A stretch of 64,000 nt of DNA from Naumovozyma dairenensis CBS 421 (GCF_000227115.2 NC_016487.1:1-64000); one strand, 5' to 3'; numbered from the stretch's first letter, positions 21,195 to 31,350 are shown. Notes: generated by a model from the sequence alone, not told the origin. Program-made: numbers and translations.

Positions 21195-22787
21195 ATGAAT
21201 GGCCGATCACAATCTTTCATTCATTTAAAACCATCTACAATTTTACCTAATTCACAATGGTCAAGAACAACAAATAAATGGAACAATAACACTATCAAGT
21301 ACAATAATAATGGCAATAATATCAATATTCTCAATCAAGCCTCACATTCCACAATTCCTTCCAAAAATACACAGGAAAGCAGGGGAGTAGGTAACAAAAA
21401 GCATACTAATATTCCTTTAATGTTAAGAATCCCATTATTAAAATTCCCCAGTGTGATTGGTCATTCAACAAGTAGAATCAACAGATTACATAATGAAGAT
21501 ACATATTCGATAAATATATTAAAACTACCTACAAGATTAGAGCAATTAAAACTATTAAGGGACCCCAAATATGTGGACAGGAATCAAGATAAGAAATCAG
21601 TGCTAAATGTATCCATATTTGATGGTCATGGAGGTAATGGGAGAGTATCTAAACTACTCGCTGAATCATTTCACGAAGAATTAGTTCAAAATAATCCAAC
21701 AAAGGAAAATTTTTTCCACCTTTTAGAAAAATATGTAGAATTAATTGGGGGATCATATTGGGAAAAATTGAATTCAACAAGGGATTTATTCTTTGATAAA
21801 TTTATTAAAAATTGTAATACAAAGGAGGAATCAGTACTCTATGGCTCTAATAAATTTGGTTCAAGAATTATATTTGATAAATTCGGTAACATCATTGATA
21901 AGACTCATCTTTTAAACGTCCATGAAAGGTTAAGAATATATTATACTTTTCTGAAATTTGATCTTGAAAAATGTTGCGGATTCGAGAAATTGACTAATGA
22001 TAATGATATGTCCTTCGAAAATAGAATAAAGAAATTTCCAGGTGGATCTACTGCTTCATCCATATTTTTATCCTCATACGATGAATCGTTAGCATTGGAT
22101 GAATCATTTTTCGTAGATCCCAAGGGTTTATTGAAATTAGTAGTCACTCAAGTGGGTGACACTAGAATAATCCTTTGTGATCAAAATGGGATTGCTCATC
22201 CATTAACTAAAATTCATCACCCATCTTCCGAAAGAGAATCTGAAAGATTAAATATCGATGAAGGAAAGAGGAGACAAAAGAGGACAAACCTTGAAAGTGA
22301 TGAAAATGCATATGAACAAGACAAAGATGCCTTTGGAGAATCTAGATTCTTGAATAACTTCGCTAATACCAGAGCATTTGGTGATTTATTGGGGAAAAGA
22401 GAAGGATTATCTTGTGAACCTGATATCTATTCTTATTTGGTTGGTAGTACATCTCAACTCCCACATTCTGAGAAATCAAAATTACAATTCGGTGGAGAAG
22501 AATGCTTTATTTGCCTCGTATCAGACGGAGTTTCCGATTTGATGCCAGATCAAGAATTAGTAGATTTAATTACATCAACAGTGAATATGAGAGGCTTGAA
22601 AAATGCTACAGCACAATTCGTTTCAGAAGAAGTTATTAAATATATCCAGGCTATTGGAGGAAAACATGCTGATAACGCCACTTGTGTTGTATTAAGATTA
22701 CCGAATTGGGGGAATTGGCCCATGATTGATCGTACTGGTGCACTTAGAGAGGAGAAATTATTAAATGCACAGCAAGGTGATCGTTAA
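21195..22787 (+). CDS. PTC6: Mitochondrial PP2C-type protein phosphatase Ptc6
   Basis: This 530-aa PPM/PP2C-family Ser/Thr phosphatase is longer than S. cerevisiae Ptc6 (442 aa). Metal-binding motifs are present: FDGHGG at about 141-146 (acidic D plus G), QVGDTRIILCD near 318-328, RAFGDLLG near 394-401, LVSDGVSD near 440-447 and HADNATC near 494-500. The first 50 residues are Ser/Thr/Asn-rich with scattered basic residues and no acidic residue, which suits a mitochondrial targeting sequence. Ptc6 acts in the mitochondrial intermembrane space/matrix and is linked to mitophagy and pyruvate dehydrogenase dephosphorylation. The position left of SRB8 matches YCR079W. The start is an ATG. Confidence 0.93.
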   Translation: MNGRSQSFIHLKPSTILPNSQWSRTTNKWNNNTIKYNNNGNNINILNQASHSTIPSKNTQESRGVGNKKHTNIPLMLRIPLLKFPSVIGHSTSRINRLHNEDTYSINILKLPTRLEQLKLLRDPKYVDRNQDKKSVLNVSIFDGHGGNGRVSKLLAESFHEELVQNNPTKENFFHLLEKYVELIGGSYWEKLNSTRDLFFDKFIKNCNTKEESVLYGSNKFGSRIIFDKFGNIIDKTHLLNVHERLRIYYTFLKFDLEKCCGFEKLTNDNDMSFENRIKKFPGGSTASSIFLSSYDESLALDESFFVDPKGLLKLVVTQVGDTRIILCDQNGIAHPLTKIHHPSSERESERLNIDEGKRRQKRTNLESDENAYEQDKDAFGESRFLNNFANTRAFGDLLGKREGLSCEPDIYSYLVGSTSQLPHSEKSKLQFGGEECFICLVSDGVSDLMPDQELVDLITSTVNMRGLKNATAQFVSEEVIKYIQAIGGKHADNATCVVLRLPNWGNWPMIDRTGALREEKLLNAQQGDR

Positions 22788-23320
22788 CGAGAGTGAAAAA
22801 CATTAATGCTTATGAGGGTATTCCCCAACAAGGAAAAAAGGCTTTAATTGTCTTTCTGATAAACTATACATAATATTCAACTCATATATGGAGGTCCACA
22901 ATACAGTCTATGTATATTATTATATATTCCCTTTAAAAGTAGTAATTTAATTCTTTGAAGATTAACTTCGAAAATCTCGACCATGGGTTATGCAGAGCTA
23001 TTTCCGGGACGTTTCTTAACATTCTCTTCAAAATGTTCAAAACAATGATGGTTCTTCAAAAGGATCAGTGTTCTGTCCTTAAGTTTGGGAATCAATATTA
23101 ATTTGGCACCGCAGCGCACACATTTTCCAAGAATATAACGTTACGTACATTTTTCGATAAAAAGGTAGATCATATAGAGCTACAACAAGTATAAAAATAA
23201 AAATATCTTCTCATTGCTACTGAGTAGCACCAATTTTAATGAAAAATCAATAAGATAACCTTTACTTAAAATTTTTTTAAAAAGCTTAAAAAAGAAATAG
23301 CAAGATATCGAATATTGTTC
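22788..23320. other. PTC6-SRB8 spacer
   Basis: These 533 bases between two genes on the same strand contain the SRB8 promoter. They are AT-rich, with A/T runs just before the SRB8 start. No gene or repeat was recognised. Confidence 0.4.
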
Positions 23321-26300
23321 ATGACTCCCAATAAATATATACTGACTCCTCCAGAAGAATTATATCCCTATACAGGCAGAACAGAAAAGGAAAGAAACGA
23401 TGATAAATCATGTATATATCCCGATTTTGAAGCTTGGTCTCATACTCTTGAGGACGATCAAATCTTGAATAAGTTTGTTGCCAAAGGTTATTATACAACG
23501 TCAAAAGTCAACTTCGAAAGTATCTCTGCTAGATCTACATTGAATAAACCATTGAATACAGTATCAATACAACTGGCGAACCAATTCACTAAAATATTAC
23601 AAGTAAGGGAACAAGAAATTAATAGAATCCCTTCTAAAGACAAAAACAGCCCTAACGCAACAACATTTTTCCCGTTAAGTGGCCCATACTTTAGTTTACC
23701 CAATAGGGTCACCTTGACAGATCATCGAAAAGAATTATGGCTGCAAGAGTTAAGTAATCCTTATGTCTCATTGTCTAAGATCTCCAAGTTTATACCGCAT
23801 GGTTTGAAAAGAAGACAAGTCTTAGAACAATGCTACACGAAGCAAATACCATTGAAGAGAGCAATATGGTTGATTAAATGCTGCTTTTCCATCGAGTGGA
23901 AATCGCTAATGACTAAGGCATCACAAACACAAGCGGATACCAATAAACAATTATTAAAGGAATGGACTGACAACTTCATTTATATCCTTGAGAAATTAAT
24001 CTTTGAAATTTCTCAACATTATAATGATCCAAATCAAATGAAGAACTGGAAGCTCCAAATTTCCTATTTTTTAAAATTATTAGGCAATTCTTATACTTTA
24101 CAATTACTAGAAAAGGAAACTTTTCATCATTGGCTGGTAGAATTTGTAACGAAAGTGGAGAATCTCAAATTTTTACCGTTATCATTACATATTTTAACGA
24201 CGTTTTGGGATGGTATATGCCAACCTATAGAGTCAGCTGATGAGAATGGTACAGCAACATTAACACAGCCATTATTTCTAGTATCAAAAATAACCGATAT
24301 GTTATTACAAAAATATGCTTCAATATCCCAAAGCAAATCTATGATCAATGACGAAAGATATATTATAAATGATCTCAAGAAAAATAACAAGATAAAAGAT
24401 TCTTTACTATCCACTTTGAAGCTTCTGATATGTAAATTGTTTCAAGAGCAATCGTTGGAAGTTTTTCTATTTTCCGCTGCAAACTGGGAAATATACAAAC
24501 CATATTTATATGAAGCCACTAGTTTATTGAACAAAACCGTAGAGGCCACTACAGAAGTACGCAAAAAGTTAGAATTAATAAGTTATAGTAATGAAGCTTT
24601 GAAGAACGGACCAAGTTTAGTAAGGGTCGATGACTCTGAAAATGATGTAAAACTTATCATGTCACCAACTACCACCGGGAATAACATACACTTTGATGCA
24701 ATTCATTTAAAATATGTCGATACCAAACTAACTAAAAAACTGGATGACAATCCAACATCTTTTGATTGGTCTTCATATATTGATCAGAATGATTTCCAAT
24801 GTAGTAAGGTTGTTCAATTGATATTATGGTCCATTTGCCCCTCAAGACAAATGCATTATGAGGCACACCAACTTGTAGCAAAGCTTTTGCTTTTGAAAAT
24901 TAATTCGGTTGATGGCTTCCCAGATTTTCAGATAGAAGATACGATTTGGACGTTGGTTTTCCAAATAGCTAAACTTTCCGAACGAAACAAGGCATTACGA
25001 GCATCTTTACCTTCGTTGAGCAAACTCCTTAATATACTTATTACATACGGGATAATAAAGGTACCGACGTATATCAGGAAATTGATCAGTTCAGGTGTTC
25101 TTTATTTACCAAATTCCAATGGTAAATTTGTTCATTGTAAAATTCTAATTAATTTGAAAATATCTCCACTAATGAAAAGTCAATATAACATGGTATTAAG
25201 AAATGTTATGGAATACGATCCTACCTTTTTCGAAAAATATAATTTCGATCAATTACAGAGAGATGCGGAAGACATAAGAAACAATATAGCGAATATAGAT
25301 GATTTAGAATTGGACCAGTGTCCACTAAGCGTCAAGACGATAATAGCGGAATGGTATTTGAGTAATTTATGCTCTGATACACAATCGATGGTCGATAAAG
25401 TTCGTCTCCTGAAAAACTTCAAGCTTTTTTGTATAGATCTTGAACTTTCCCATCATTATTATAAATGGATTGAGTTTATTGTTTATCATCAATTATTAAT
25501 TGATATTGAAGCTTTAGAAACTCTAATGGATATTCTTTTATGTTATGAAAAAGTATTTTCCCAGTTTATTAATGATCATATTTTATTTACGAAAACGTTC
25601 ATTTTCATTTACAGAAAGGTTCTCAGGGACAAAGATAATGATACTTATATGGTTACATCATTCATGCCCTTTTGGAAGTTTTTTAAAAAGAATTTCATGC
25701 TGGCACTGAATATCGATAATGACTTGAACATTGAGCTCACCAATGTATACGAAGAGGAGAAACAAAAGCAGGAACTTCTTGAAAAAGATCAGATGGAAGT
25801 ACAACGTATCTATAATTGCATCAACTCCAATACATCAAGGAAAGTCTGGAAATTCACTGAAGTCTTTGAAGGGAATGTTAAACTGATGATAACGAAACAA
25901 ACTTCCACTGAGAAAAGAAGGCTGGCAAGACGCAATCTTCATTTGTTGATGATTGCGAATTTGAGAGACTATAATAAACGAATGTCTGTGTTTTTAAAAC
26001 GGAAATATTTCCAGAAAGAAGACTTAATAAGATTGGTCTCTAATAAATTATTAACATTGGGACAAATTCAGAGTATATTAGGTATTGAATTTATCATACC
26101 CTTTTTATCACTGAAAACTATGGATGATGGTCAATATTTTGAATATCATAAAGAGAAGTATATCGAATCTAACTTTGCGGTAATACTTACAGCTTGTGAA
26201 AATAATTTCTCTCAATTTTATCAGTTATTTTTAAGCTTATTCGTTAAATATGGTATGATGACAAAACTATTTTCAACGGCCGCAAAAAGCTTAATCAGTT

Positions 26301-27505
26301 TATTGAAGAGAAATTCCAGTACTTCGAATGTTATAATGGAAGATTTACTAAAGTATCAGATAAAGGAATTTACGTTACAAAGTGACTTGAAAGACGAACA
26401 AAACATTACTAGCGAAGGTGAAGATGACGATGATCATACAATAGAAGAACCAAAAGCGTCCGACTTGTATACGAACTTAGACTTTAGTAATCTTTGGATT
26501 TTTCAAATTTTCACATGTTATCAACTAAACGAAATGTTAGAGCTAAACAACCTAGATAGCAATGTGAACATGTTTATTTCTGAAGTAGTTGAGATAACTC
26601 AGTACGATAACTTGTGTACAAGGATCTTCGATCAGTTAAAAAACACTAAAATTATTACTACTGTCATTGTCGTAGTGGAACGGGTTTTCTTAGAACGATG
26701 TCTTTCACAATTAGTGATATCTAATGAGTCCCTTATTTTCATTATTGAAGTTATCGAAACATTATCAAAGAAAATCAACAAGGATTCGTCAGGTAATATT
26801 CCAATGGCTGATGATTGTTATTCACTATTCCAACAGACCATGTCGTATTTTGCCAATTTAGATATAAATAAACTTACAGACTTAGAATCTATCTTAGACG
26901 TATTTTTCAAGATCTTTTCTATTCATCAAAATCCGATTTTCCGCCTGATCCTTAATTCTTTAGGTGGGAGAATAAGTGACAGACAAGAGGAAGAAAAATT
27001 TATCGACAATATGTTTACAGTATTTGGTAAATTGACATTTAATTTAAGATTGAAGTTAATGCTCTATGAGATACTGTCAGGCTTTAAATCCTACAGTATT
27101 TATGTATCTACCAGAAGTAATGAAGAGAACAATGGAGAACAGACGTTGGTCATTTTAGATCAAGATCTAATAACTCGAAAAATGTCAAAACTACCGCCTT
27201 TCCAAGTGTCATCATTTACAAAAGAACCTTCTGATGAAGATGACGATAGCAAATTGACTCTTGGGACTCAATTCATTGATATCAATCCTACAGATAATGG
27301 AAATCGTGCTAATATAAGTCAGGACGGTAAGTCATCGAAATGGTTCATATACAACAAGGAAGAAAAGACATACGTATCCGTTTTCAAGGATGAACCGTAC
27401 CATAATATCAACAATTACCAACCTGATACAAATAACTCATCGAACAATTCCTGTTTGAATTTGAGTCTGTTTGAGGCTAGTTTTGAAAGAAAGAACCCTC
27501 GTTAA
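23321..27505 (+). CDS. SRB8: Mediator kinase-module subunit Srb8 (Med12)
   Basis: This 1394-aa protein is close to S. cerevisiae Srb8 (1427). The N-terminus TPNKYILTPPEELYPY, the segment FVAKGYYTTSKVNFESISARS (about 52-72), SLPNRVTLTDHRKELWL near 125-141 and IPHGLKRRQVLEQCY near 159-173 match the Med12 family directly. The rest is helical with an acidic Asp/Glu patch near 1035-1045. Srb8 joins Srb9, Srb10 and Srb11 in the Cdk8 module, which reversibly binds Mediator and restrains or modulates RNA polymerase II transcription. I start at the ATG at 23321; two further codons upstream are open but begin with TTG. Synteny matches YCR081W. Confidence 0.95.
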   Translation: MTPNKYILTPPEELYPYTGRTEKERNDDKSCIYPDFEAWSHTLEDDQILNKFVAKGYYTTSKVNFESISARSTLNKPLNTVSIQLANQFTKILQVREQEINRIPSKDKNSPNATTFFPLSGPYFSLPNRVTLTDHRKELWLQELSNPYVSLSKISKFIPHGLKRRQVLEQCYTKQIPLKRAIWLIKCCFSIEWKSLMTKASQTQADTNKQLLKEWTDNFIYILEKLIFEISQHYNDPNQMKNWKLQISYFLKLLGNSYTLQLLEKETFHHWLVEFVTKVENLKFLPLSLHILTTFWDGICQPIESADENGTATLTQPLFLVSKITDMLLQKYASISQSKSMINDERYIINDLKKNNKIKDSLLSTLKLLICKLFQEQSLEVFLFSAANWEIYKPYLYEATSLLNKTVEATTEVRKKLELISYSNEALKNGPSLVRVDDSENDVKLIMSPTTTGNNIHFDAIHLKYVDTKLTKKLDDNPTSFDWSSYIDQNDFQCSKVVQLILWSICPSRQMHYEAHQLVAKLLLLKINSVDGFPDFQIEDTIWTLVFQIAKLSERNKALRASLPSLSKLLNILITYGIIKVPTYIRKLISSGVLYLPNSNGKFVHCKILINLKISPLMKSQYNMVLRNVMEYDPTFFEKYNFDQLQRDAEDIRNNIANIDDLELDQCPLSVKTIIAEWYLSNLCSDTQSMVDKVRLLKNFKLFCIDLELSHHYYKWIEFIVYHQLLIDIEALETLMDILLCYEKVFSQFINDHILFTKTFIFIYRKVLRDKDNDTYMVTSFMPFWKFFKKNFMLALNIDNDLNIELTNVYEEEKQKQELLEKDQMEVQRIYNCINSNTSRKVWKFTEVFEGNVKLMITKQTSTEKRRLARRNLHLLMIANLRDYNKRMSVFLKRKYFQKEDLIRLVSNKLLTLGQIQSILGIEFIIPFLSLKTMDDGQYFEYHKEKYIESNFAVILTACENNFSQFYQLFLSLFVKYGMMTKLFSTAAKSLISLLKRNSSTSNVIMEDLLKYQIKEFTLQSDLKDEQNITSEGEDDDDHTIEEPKASDLYTNLDFSNLWIFQIFTCYQLNEMLELNNLDSNVNMFISEVVEITQYDNLCTRIFDQLKNTKIITTVIVVVERVFLERCLSQLVISNESLIFIIEVIETLSKKINKDSSGNIPMADDCYSLFQQTMSYFANLDINKLTDLESILDVFFKIFSIHQNPIFRLILNSLGGRISDRQEEEKFIDNMFTVFGKLTFNLRLKLMLYEILSGFKSYSIYVSTRSNEENNGEQTLVILDQDLITRKMSKLPPFQVSSFTKEPSDEDDDSKLTLGTQFIDINPTDNGNRANISQDGKSSKWFIYNKEEKTYVSVFKDEPYHNINNYQPDTNNSSNNSCLNLSLFEASFERKNPR

Positions 27506-27532
27506 TCTAAATGCATACATGTATTATTATAT

Positions 27533-27540
27533 TACCCGGA
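27533..27540 (+). promoter_or_regulatory. Reb1-type site TTACCCGG upstream of AHC2
   Basis: An exact Reb1 core lies 248 bases before the AHC2 ATG. It is followed by GACGTCA and a CGCGCGG element (27543-27556), a typical nucleosome-free promoter mix in yeast. Confidence 0.5.
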
Positions 27541-27780
27541 AGACGTCACGCGCGGCGCAGAACTTTAACACTTAGCTAGTGGCGAAAACACAACTTTACC
27601 GACCTTTAGAGTTTTACGTTAAAAGTTCTTAGTATGAAAGAACTAACTATCGAGGATAGAATGATATAAACCAAAGTTTCTTGTTTGAACCTTCTTCCTC
27701 GTGAAAAAAATACTATATCTACTGTTTTACTTTCTGAGTGGTCGAATAAACATTAGGAAATTATAGAGGTGCAAAAAAAA

Positions 27781-28161
27781 ATGCTTACTTCAGAGACGGT
27801 TCGTGAACAAACTATAAGGTTCCAACAAGATCCTTTAGCTTCCAATGAAGACTATTCCATTTTGAAACATCATAGAGAACATTTGAACAGGAAATTAGAA
27901 CAACAACAGCACTTTACTAAAAAGCTATTATTATTGTATTCCAAAATAACAGAAAGTAATGATTTTGAAGAATTTATTGATACGTTGAAAACCAATGAGC
28001 CTTTATTAAAGGAAATATTCACATTAGAAGGATATAAGAAAAGATCAAGGAGCATCTCAAATAGTATGGAGATTGATTGGTTTAAGTATGGATTAGATAT
28101 TACTGAATATATTGCTAACAATGATGAGTTGCTATCGTTATATAACAATGGTTTATTGTAA
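27781..28161 (+). CDS. AHC2: ADA histone acetyltransferase complex subunit Ahc2
   Basis: This 126-aa protein starts at the first ATG in frame; four open codons upstream begin with GTG. It is close to S. cerevisiae Ahc2 (128 aa). The protein is helical and charged, with an N-terminal segment rich in Arg, Gln and His (HHREHLNRKLEQQQHF) that may form a coiled coil. Ahc2 is a small subunit specific to the ADA complex (Gcn5, Ada2, Ada3, Sgf29, Ahc1). The identification rests on size and on its place between SRB8 and TRX3 (YCR082W), with general resemblance; there is no catalytic motif to test. Confidence 0.8.
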   Translation: MLTSETVREQTIRFQQDPLASNEDYSILKHHREHLNRKLEQQQHFTKKLLLLYSKITESNDFEEFIDTLKTNEPLLKEIFTLEGYKKRSRSISNSMEIDWFKYGLDITEYIANNDELLSLYNNGLL

Positions 28162-29001
28162 GCCTGATAGTGATGATGTCCATCGCAGGTATAATATCAA
28201 TTAGCACCAATCGTATCGTCAACACAGCCCGTATATGAAGAACACTTTGTTACAAGTAAGGAACCTAACATGCATTTTGATGTCCCGAAATTTTCAAGTT
28301 GGATCATTCTTAATTGTATGATCCCAAATATCAACGGTTCCATTTGAAGAATGTATCTAATCTTTGGAGGTTCTGTTATCTTTATGCTAATAGCAAGGAG
28401 ACTATGAAGCATTACTCTAGTAATAATAGTTTTATGATTCAGTTGCATTTTACTACTGAAAGTGAACAAAGGTAATACCATTCCTAAGCGAGCGTAAACT
28501 TAAGGCTATGCAAAAAACTGTTCCTTCTTGTTACTATTACGGGAACTTTCTTCACGCTTTTTTTTGAAAGTACATATTATTGCCTCTCTGCTGTATTATT
28601 GAATCTATAGACTCTATTTATTTTATACCATTCATAGTAAGTTCAATAAAAATGTTCTTATTTGCACTGTAATACATACATACAATCTTTTCAGACTTCT
28701 ATTAATGCTCCTGTTTATTTTATGCATGGATCCGTATGAATCTTAACTTAGCTCCAGTTTTGACTAAATATATACGTACATTGTTTACACACTTATATTT
28801 TATGTTCTAATTCGGGGAAGTTAACAAAGGGATTTTTGTATTTGTAATCTAAGGTTCCGCAACAGCTGTGAACTTTTTAATTTAATTGCAGGAACATCTC
28901 GATGACTACCAAATGTTTTTAAATACTACCCAGTTTATGAATGAAAAAACTAAGGATCCTACAATAATTCAAAGTAAATAAAAGGGCCTAAGAGACAAAC
29001 A
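28162..29001. other. AHC2-TRX3 spacer with a possible WD-repeat relic
   Basis: These 840 bases contain no intact gene. The minus strand between stops at 28294-28296 and 28357-28359 encodes a short stretch resembling the end of a WD40 repeat (SSNGTVDIWDH). Neighbouring frames hold further protein-like fragments broken by stops. It may be debris of a decayed gene; see the findings. Confidence 0.3.
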
Positions 29002-29436
29002 ATGTTACCATTATTTAGATCGGCGATTTTGTCTCAATCGAGAGCGGTAGTTTCCAAGAGAGTACTTGTTATGCCTATTTTAAGATACAATTCTACTTCT
29101 TCATCATATGAGACAGTCAAAAAGTTGAATGAGTTAACTGAGCTTACTAAAATTATAGATGAGAAATCTAGCAATAGGAAATTATCAGTGATAGATTTTT
29201 ATGCCACTTGGTGTCAACCATGTAAGGCCATGTCTCCTATCATCACTAAATTAATGAATGAACATCCAGATGTCAATTTTTATAAAGTCGATGTAGATGA
29301 AAGTCCAAGTTTAGCTCAACATTGTAATGTAAGTGCAATGCCAACATTTGTCTTAACCAAAGATGGAGCAATTGCTGATACCATTGTTGGTGCTAACCCA
29401 TCTGCTTTGAAGAAAAGTATTACTGATTTGAAATAG
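29002..29436 (+). CDS. TRX3: Mitochondrial thioredoxin Trx3 with CQPC active site
   Basis: This 144-aa protein has an N-terminal basic, Ser-rich mitochondrial presequence (about residues 1-31, no acidic residue) followed by a thioredoxin fold. The active site reads W70-C71-Q72-P73-C74-K75, where thioredoxins almost always have CGPC. The cis-proline motif AMPTF lies near 113-117, and VDVDESPSLA and VGANPSALK match Trx3. Trx3 reduces disulfides in the mitochondrial matrix together with Trr2. The Gly-to-Gln change between the catalytic cysteines should alter the redox potential or partner choice, though both cysteines are kept. It lies right of AHC2 as in YCR083W. The start is an ATG. Confidence 0.93.
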   Translation: MLPLFRSAILSQSRAVVSKRVLVMPILRYNSTSSSYETVKKLNELTELTKIIDEKSSNRKLSVIDFYATWCQPCKAMSPIITKLMNEHPDVNFYKVDVDESPSLAQHCNVSAMPTFVLTKDGAIADTIVGANPSALKKSITDLK

Positions 29437-29923
29437 CCATACATATACATTAGTAATATCGTCCAATATGGAATAGCCAAATCAATAAAACGAAATATAC
29501 AGATGGCATATACTGTTTAGTTAATTACAGTTTACTTAATTACTTTAGTACTCTTTATATATTCTATTGGAAAAGAATTCCTCACCGTTTTTCTTTTTAT
29601 TATTCCTGTTATTTCAGGGCAGCATTATGTTTGAGGTACCCATTCTTATATAGACTAGTCCTGTTTGCAATCAGTTGTCTGGATAGTATGAGCCATTGAT
29701 CAAAGGTAACCTCCAAGGATATTGATTATTACAGTGCTCTCTTCGAATCCGCTCTCGGGCAGTAAGTATATTATGATAGTTTTTAAGATTGTATAGATTT
29801 GATTGATCAGCCTCTACAAAGGTTTTAGAATTCAAAACTTTTCTCATTGAATATATCGAAGGCCATCACTTTCTATTATTCATAAGATACCCATATTGAG
29901 AAAAACCAGACTAGGCTGATTTT
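29437..29923. other. TRX3-CSM1 spacer; no TUP1 here
   Basis: In S. cerevisiae TUP1 lies in this interval. Here there are only 487 bases of AT-rich DNA with no gene. A 'ttcgaatcc' at 29751-29759 resembles a tRNA B box but no tRNA fold is visible around it. Confidence 0.45.
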
Positions 29924-30472
29924 ATGACAGGAATGGATCCATTGACAACATATAAGAGATCTATTCAAGAACGACTGGATGCAGCAGATGTGTTGGTATC
30001 TAAGTTAACATTAGAGAATAGTCTATTAAATACTGCCGTAGATACTCACAAGCAGGAAGTGCAATCACTGAAGAAACAAGTCAAGACTTTGAACGAGCAA
30101 TTGGATGGATCAAAAACATCGAATGAAAAACAAAAGGAAACCTTAGAGGTTATAAAAGATTTATTCGAACATCTTTGTGAAGTAAGAGTTCATAAATCTT
30201 ATGAAGATGATACTGGATTATGGTTTGATATATCCCAAGGTTCAGATATTGGTATAATGGATTATAAATTAGGGTTTGTTAAGGGAGAAAGCGATAATTC
30301 AGATACTGATGTTATATATGTACCATTATTGAAACAACGGACAGTAGAGGAACTTCGAATATTACAAGATCAATTACCTAGTTATATGTTTGATACACTT
30401 AGTTTTCCACTGAAATCATTAAATCAATTTTATACCAAGATGGCTAAATGTTTAAACAAGAAAAAGGTATGA
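29924..30472 (+). CDS. CSM1: Monopolin subunit Csm1
   Basis: This 182-aa protein is close to S. cerevisiae Csm1 (190 aa). The N-terminal half (about 20-85) is a heptad-rich coiled coil. The C-terminal globular domain carries VRVHKSYEDDTGLWFDISQG (about 88-107), IMDYKLGFVKG and LSFPLKSLNQFYTKMAK, all strongly Csm1-like. Csm1 pairs with Lrs4 in the monopolin complex, which fuses sister kinetochores in meiosis I and anchors rDNA silencing in the nucleolus. The first ATG gives MTGMDPLT; S. cerevisiae begins at the MDPLT equivalent, so translation may start at 29933. Synteny matches YCR086W. Confidence 0.95.
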   Translation: MTGMDPLTTYKRSIQERLDAADVLVSKLTLENSLLNTAVDTHKQEVQSLKKQVKTLNEQLDGSKTSNEKQKETLEVIKDLFEHLCEVRVHKSYEDDTGLWFDISQGSDIGIMDYKLGFVKGESDNSDTDVIYVPLLKQRTVEELRILQDQLPSYMFDTLSFPLKSLNQFYTKMAKCLNKKKV

Positions 30473-30853
30473 CAATTTACGTGGAGATATTTTTACGTAC
30501 TGATATACACGGTGTTAATGTTATAGGTATATTGTCCATAAAGATAGAATGATTACCTTACATTACAGAAGCATGACAGTCCACTATTGCTGATGTTAGT
30601 GGTGCTCTTTGTTCGATTAAATAGTCATAAAATCACTAGGAATTAAGTAATACTTAATTGATATTTCTCTGTAAATATTTATGTGCAAGATTGACCATAT
30701 TGTGTGTAGCAACGTATAATCGACACCAAGATACTGTTGTAATCTAATTAAAAAACAAACAAATCAACTGCATGAAATCAGCTTGCCCATTTATTGGTGT
30801 ACAAAAATATATATAATACAAATTATTGCTAATTCTATAGGTAATACGGATAC
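30473..30853. other. CSM1-YCR087C-A convergent spacer
   Basis: These 381 bases lie between convergent 3' ends. They are AT-rich and no gene is seen. Confidence 0.4.
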
Positions 30854-31347
30854 TTAGCTTTGGTTATAAACTAAATTACCATCTTCATTAACAGCAATGT
30901 TTTTCAAGAAAGTCTCTTTTTTCTTCATTGTTTTTGAAAGATTTTTAAGATTTTATATAAGGACTTCCCACTTTCTAATTTTGGGCTTGGTTTGGTGACT
31001 TTATTTTTGTTTTTACTCTTGGAATCATCTTTATTACTGCTGTTTGTGTCCTTTTTATTTCTCTCTTTCTTAGATTTAGTGTCTACATCCGGAGTAGCGT
31101 CTGGTGTAGGGATATCTTTCTTTTGGTTTTGATTTTGGTTCTTTTGGTTTTTTTTCCCCTTATATAATGCTTTTTGATATTTCTCATCTTCACTGATACA
31201 TTGTGTATGCTGTTTATAACTTACACCATCATCAAAAGTTTTGGAACAATCAATACAAGTGTAGTATGCTTGAGGACATCTGTAGTAATGTTTCTCGGTA
31301 TTTTTCTTTGGAACGGTATCGTTACAAACTTCACAATTAAAAGTAAC

Positions 31348-31350
<3 letters not shown>
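30854..31350 (-). CDS. YCR087C-A: LYAR-type zinc-finger protein, YCR087C-A orthologue, apparent 3' frameshift
   Basis: The N-terminus MVTFNCEVCNDTVPKK with paired cysteines (C6, C9, then CPQAYYTCIDC and a His/Cys pair) is the LYAR-type zinc finger and matches S. cerevisiae YCR087C-A nearly residue for residue over 70 residues. A Lys/Asn/Gln-rich basic linker follows, then GKSLYKILK. The frame stops at 30925-30927, but the expected conserved C-terminus (TFLKN...EDGNLVY) is encoded in the next frame down to a TAA at 30854-30856. Adding one A to the A5 run at 30931-30935 joins the frames. I therefore span both parts. The upstream open extension (poly-isoleucine) is a translated microsatellite, and the ATG at 31350 is the real start. 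The protein is thought to bind nucleic acid; its function is unknown. Confidence 0.85.

Noticed and set aside
23315..23320. Two extra codons before SRB8 and similar extensions before MSH3, AHC2, CDC50, OCA4 and YCR090C
   Set aside because: These extensions start with TTG, GTG or other non-ATG codons, and the first in-frame ATG agrees with known orthologue starts.
29745..29775. Possible tRNA B box (ttcgaatcc)
   Set aside because: No complementary T-arm, acceptor stem or A box could be drawn around it. The same applies to 'ctcgaaccgg' near 1026 on the minus strand.
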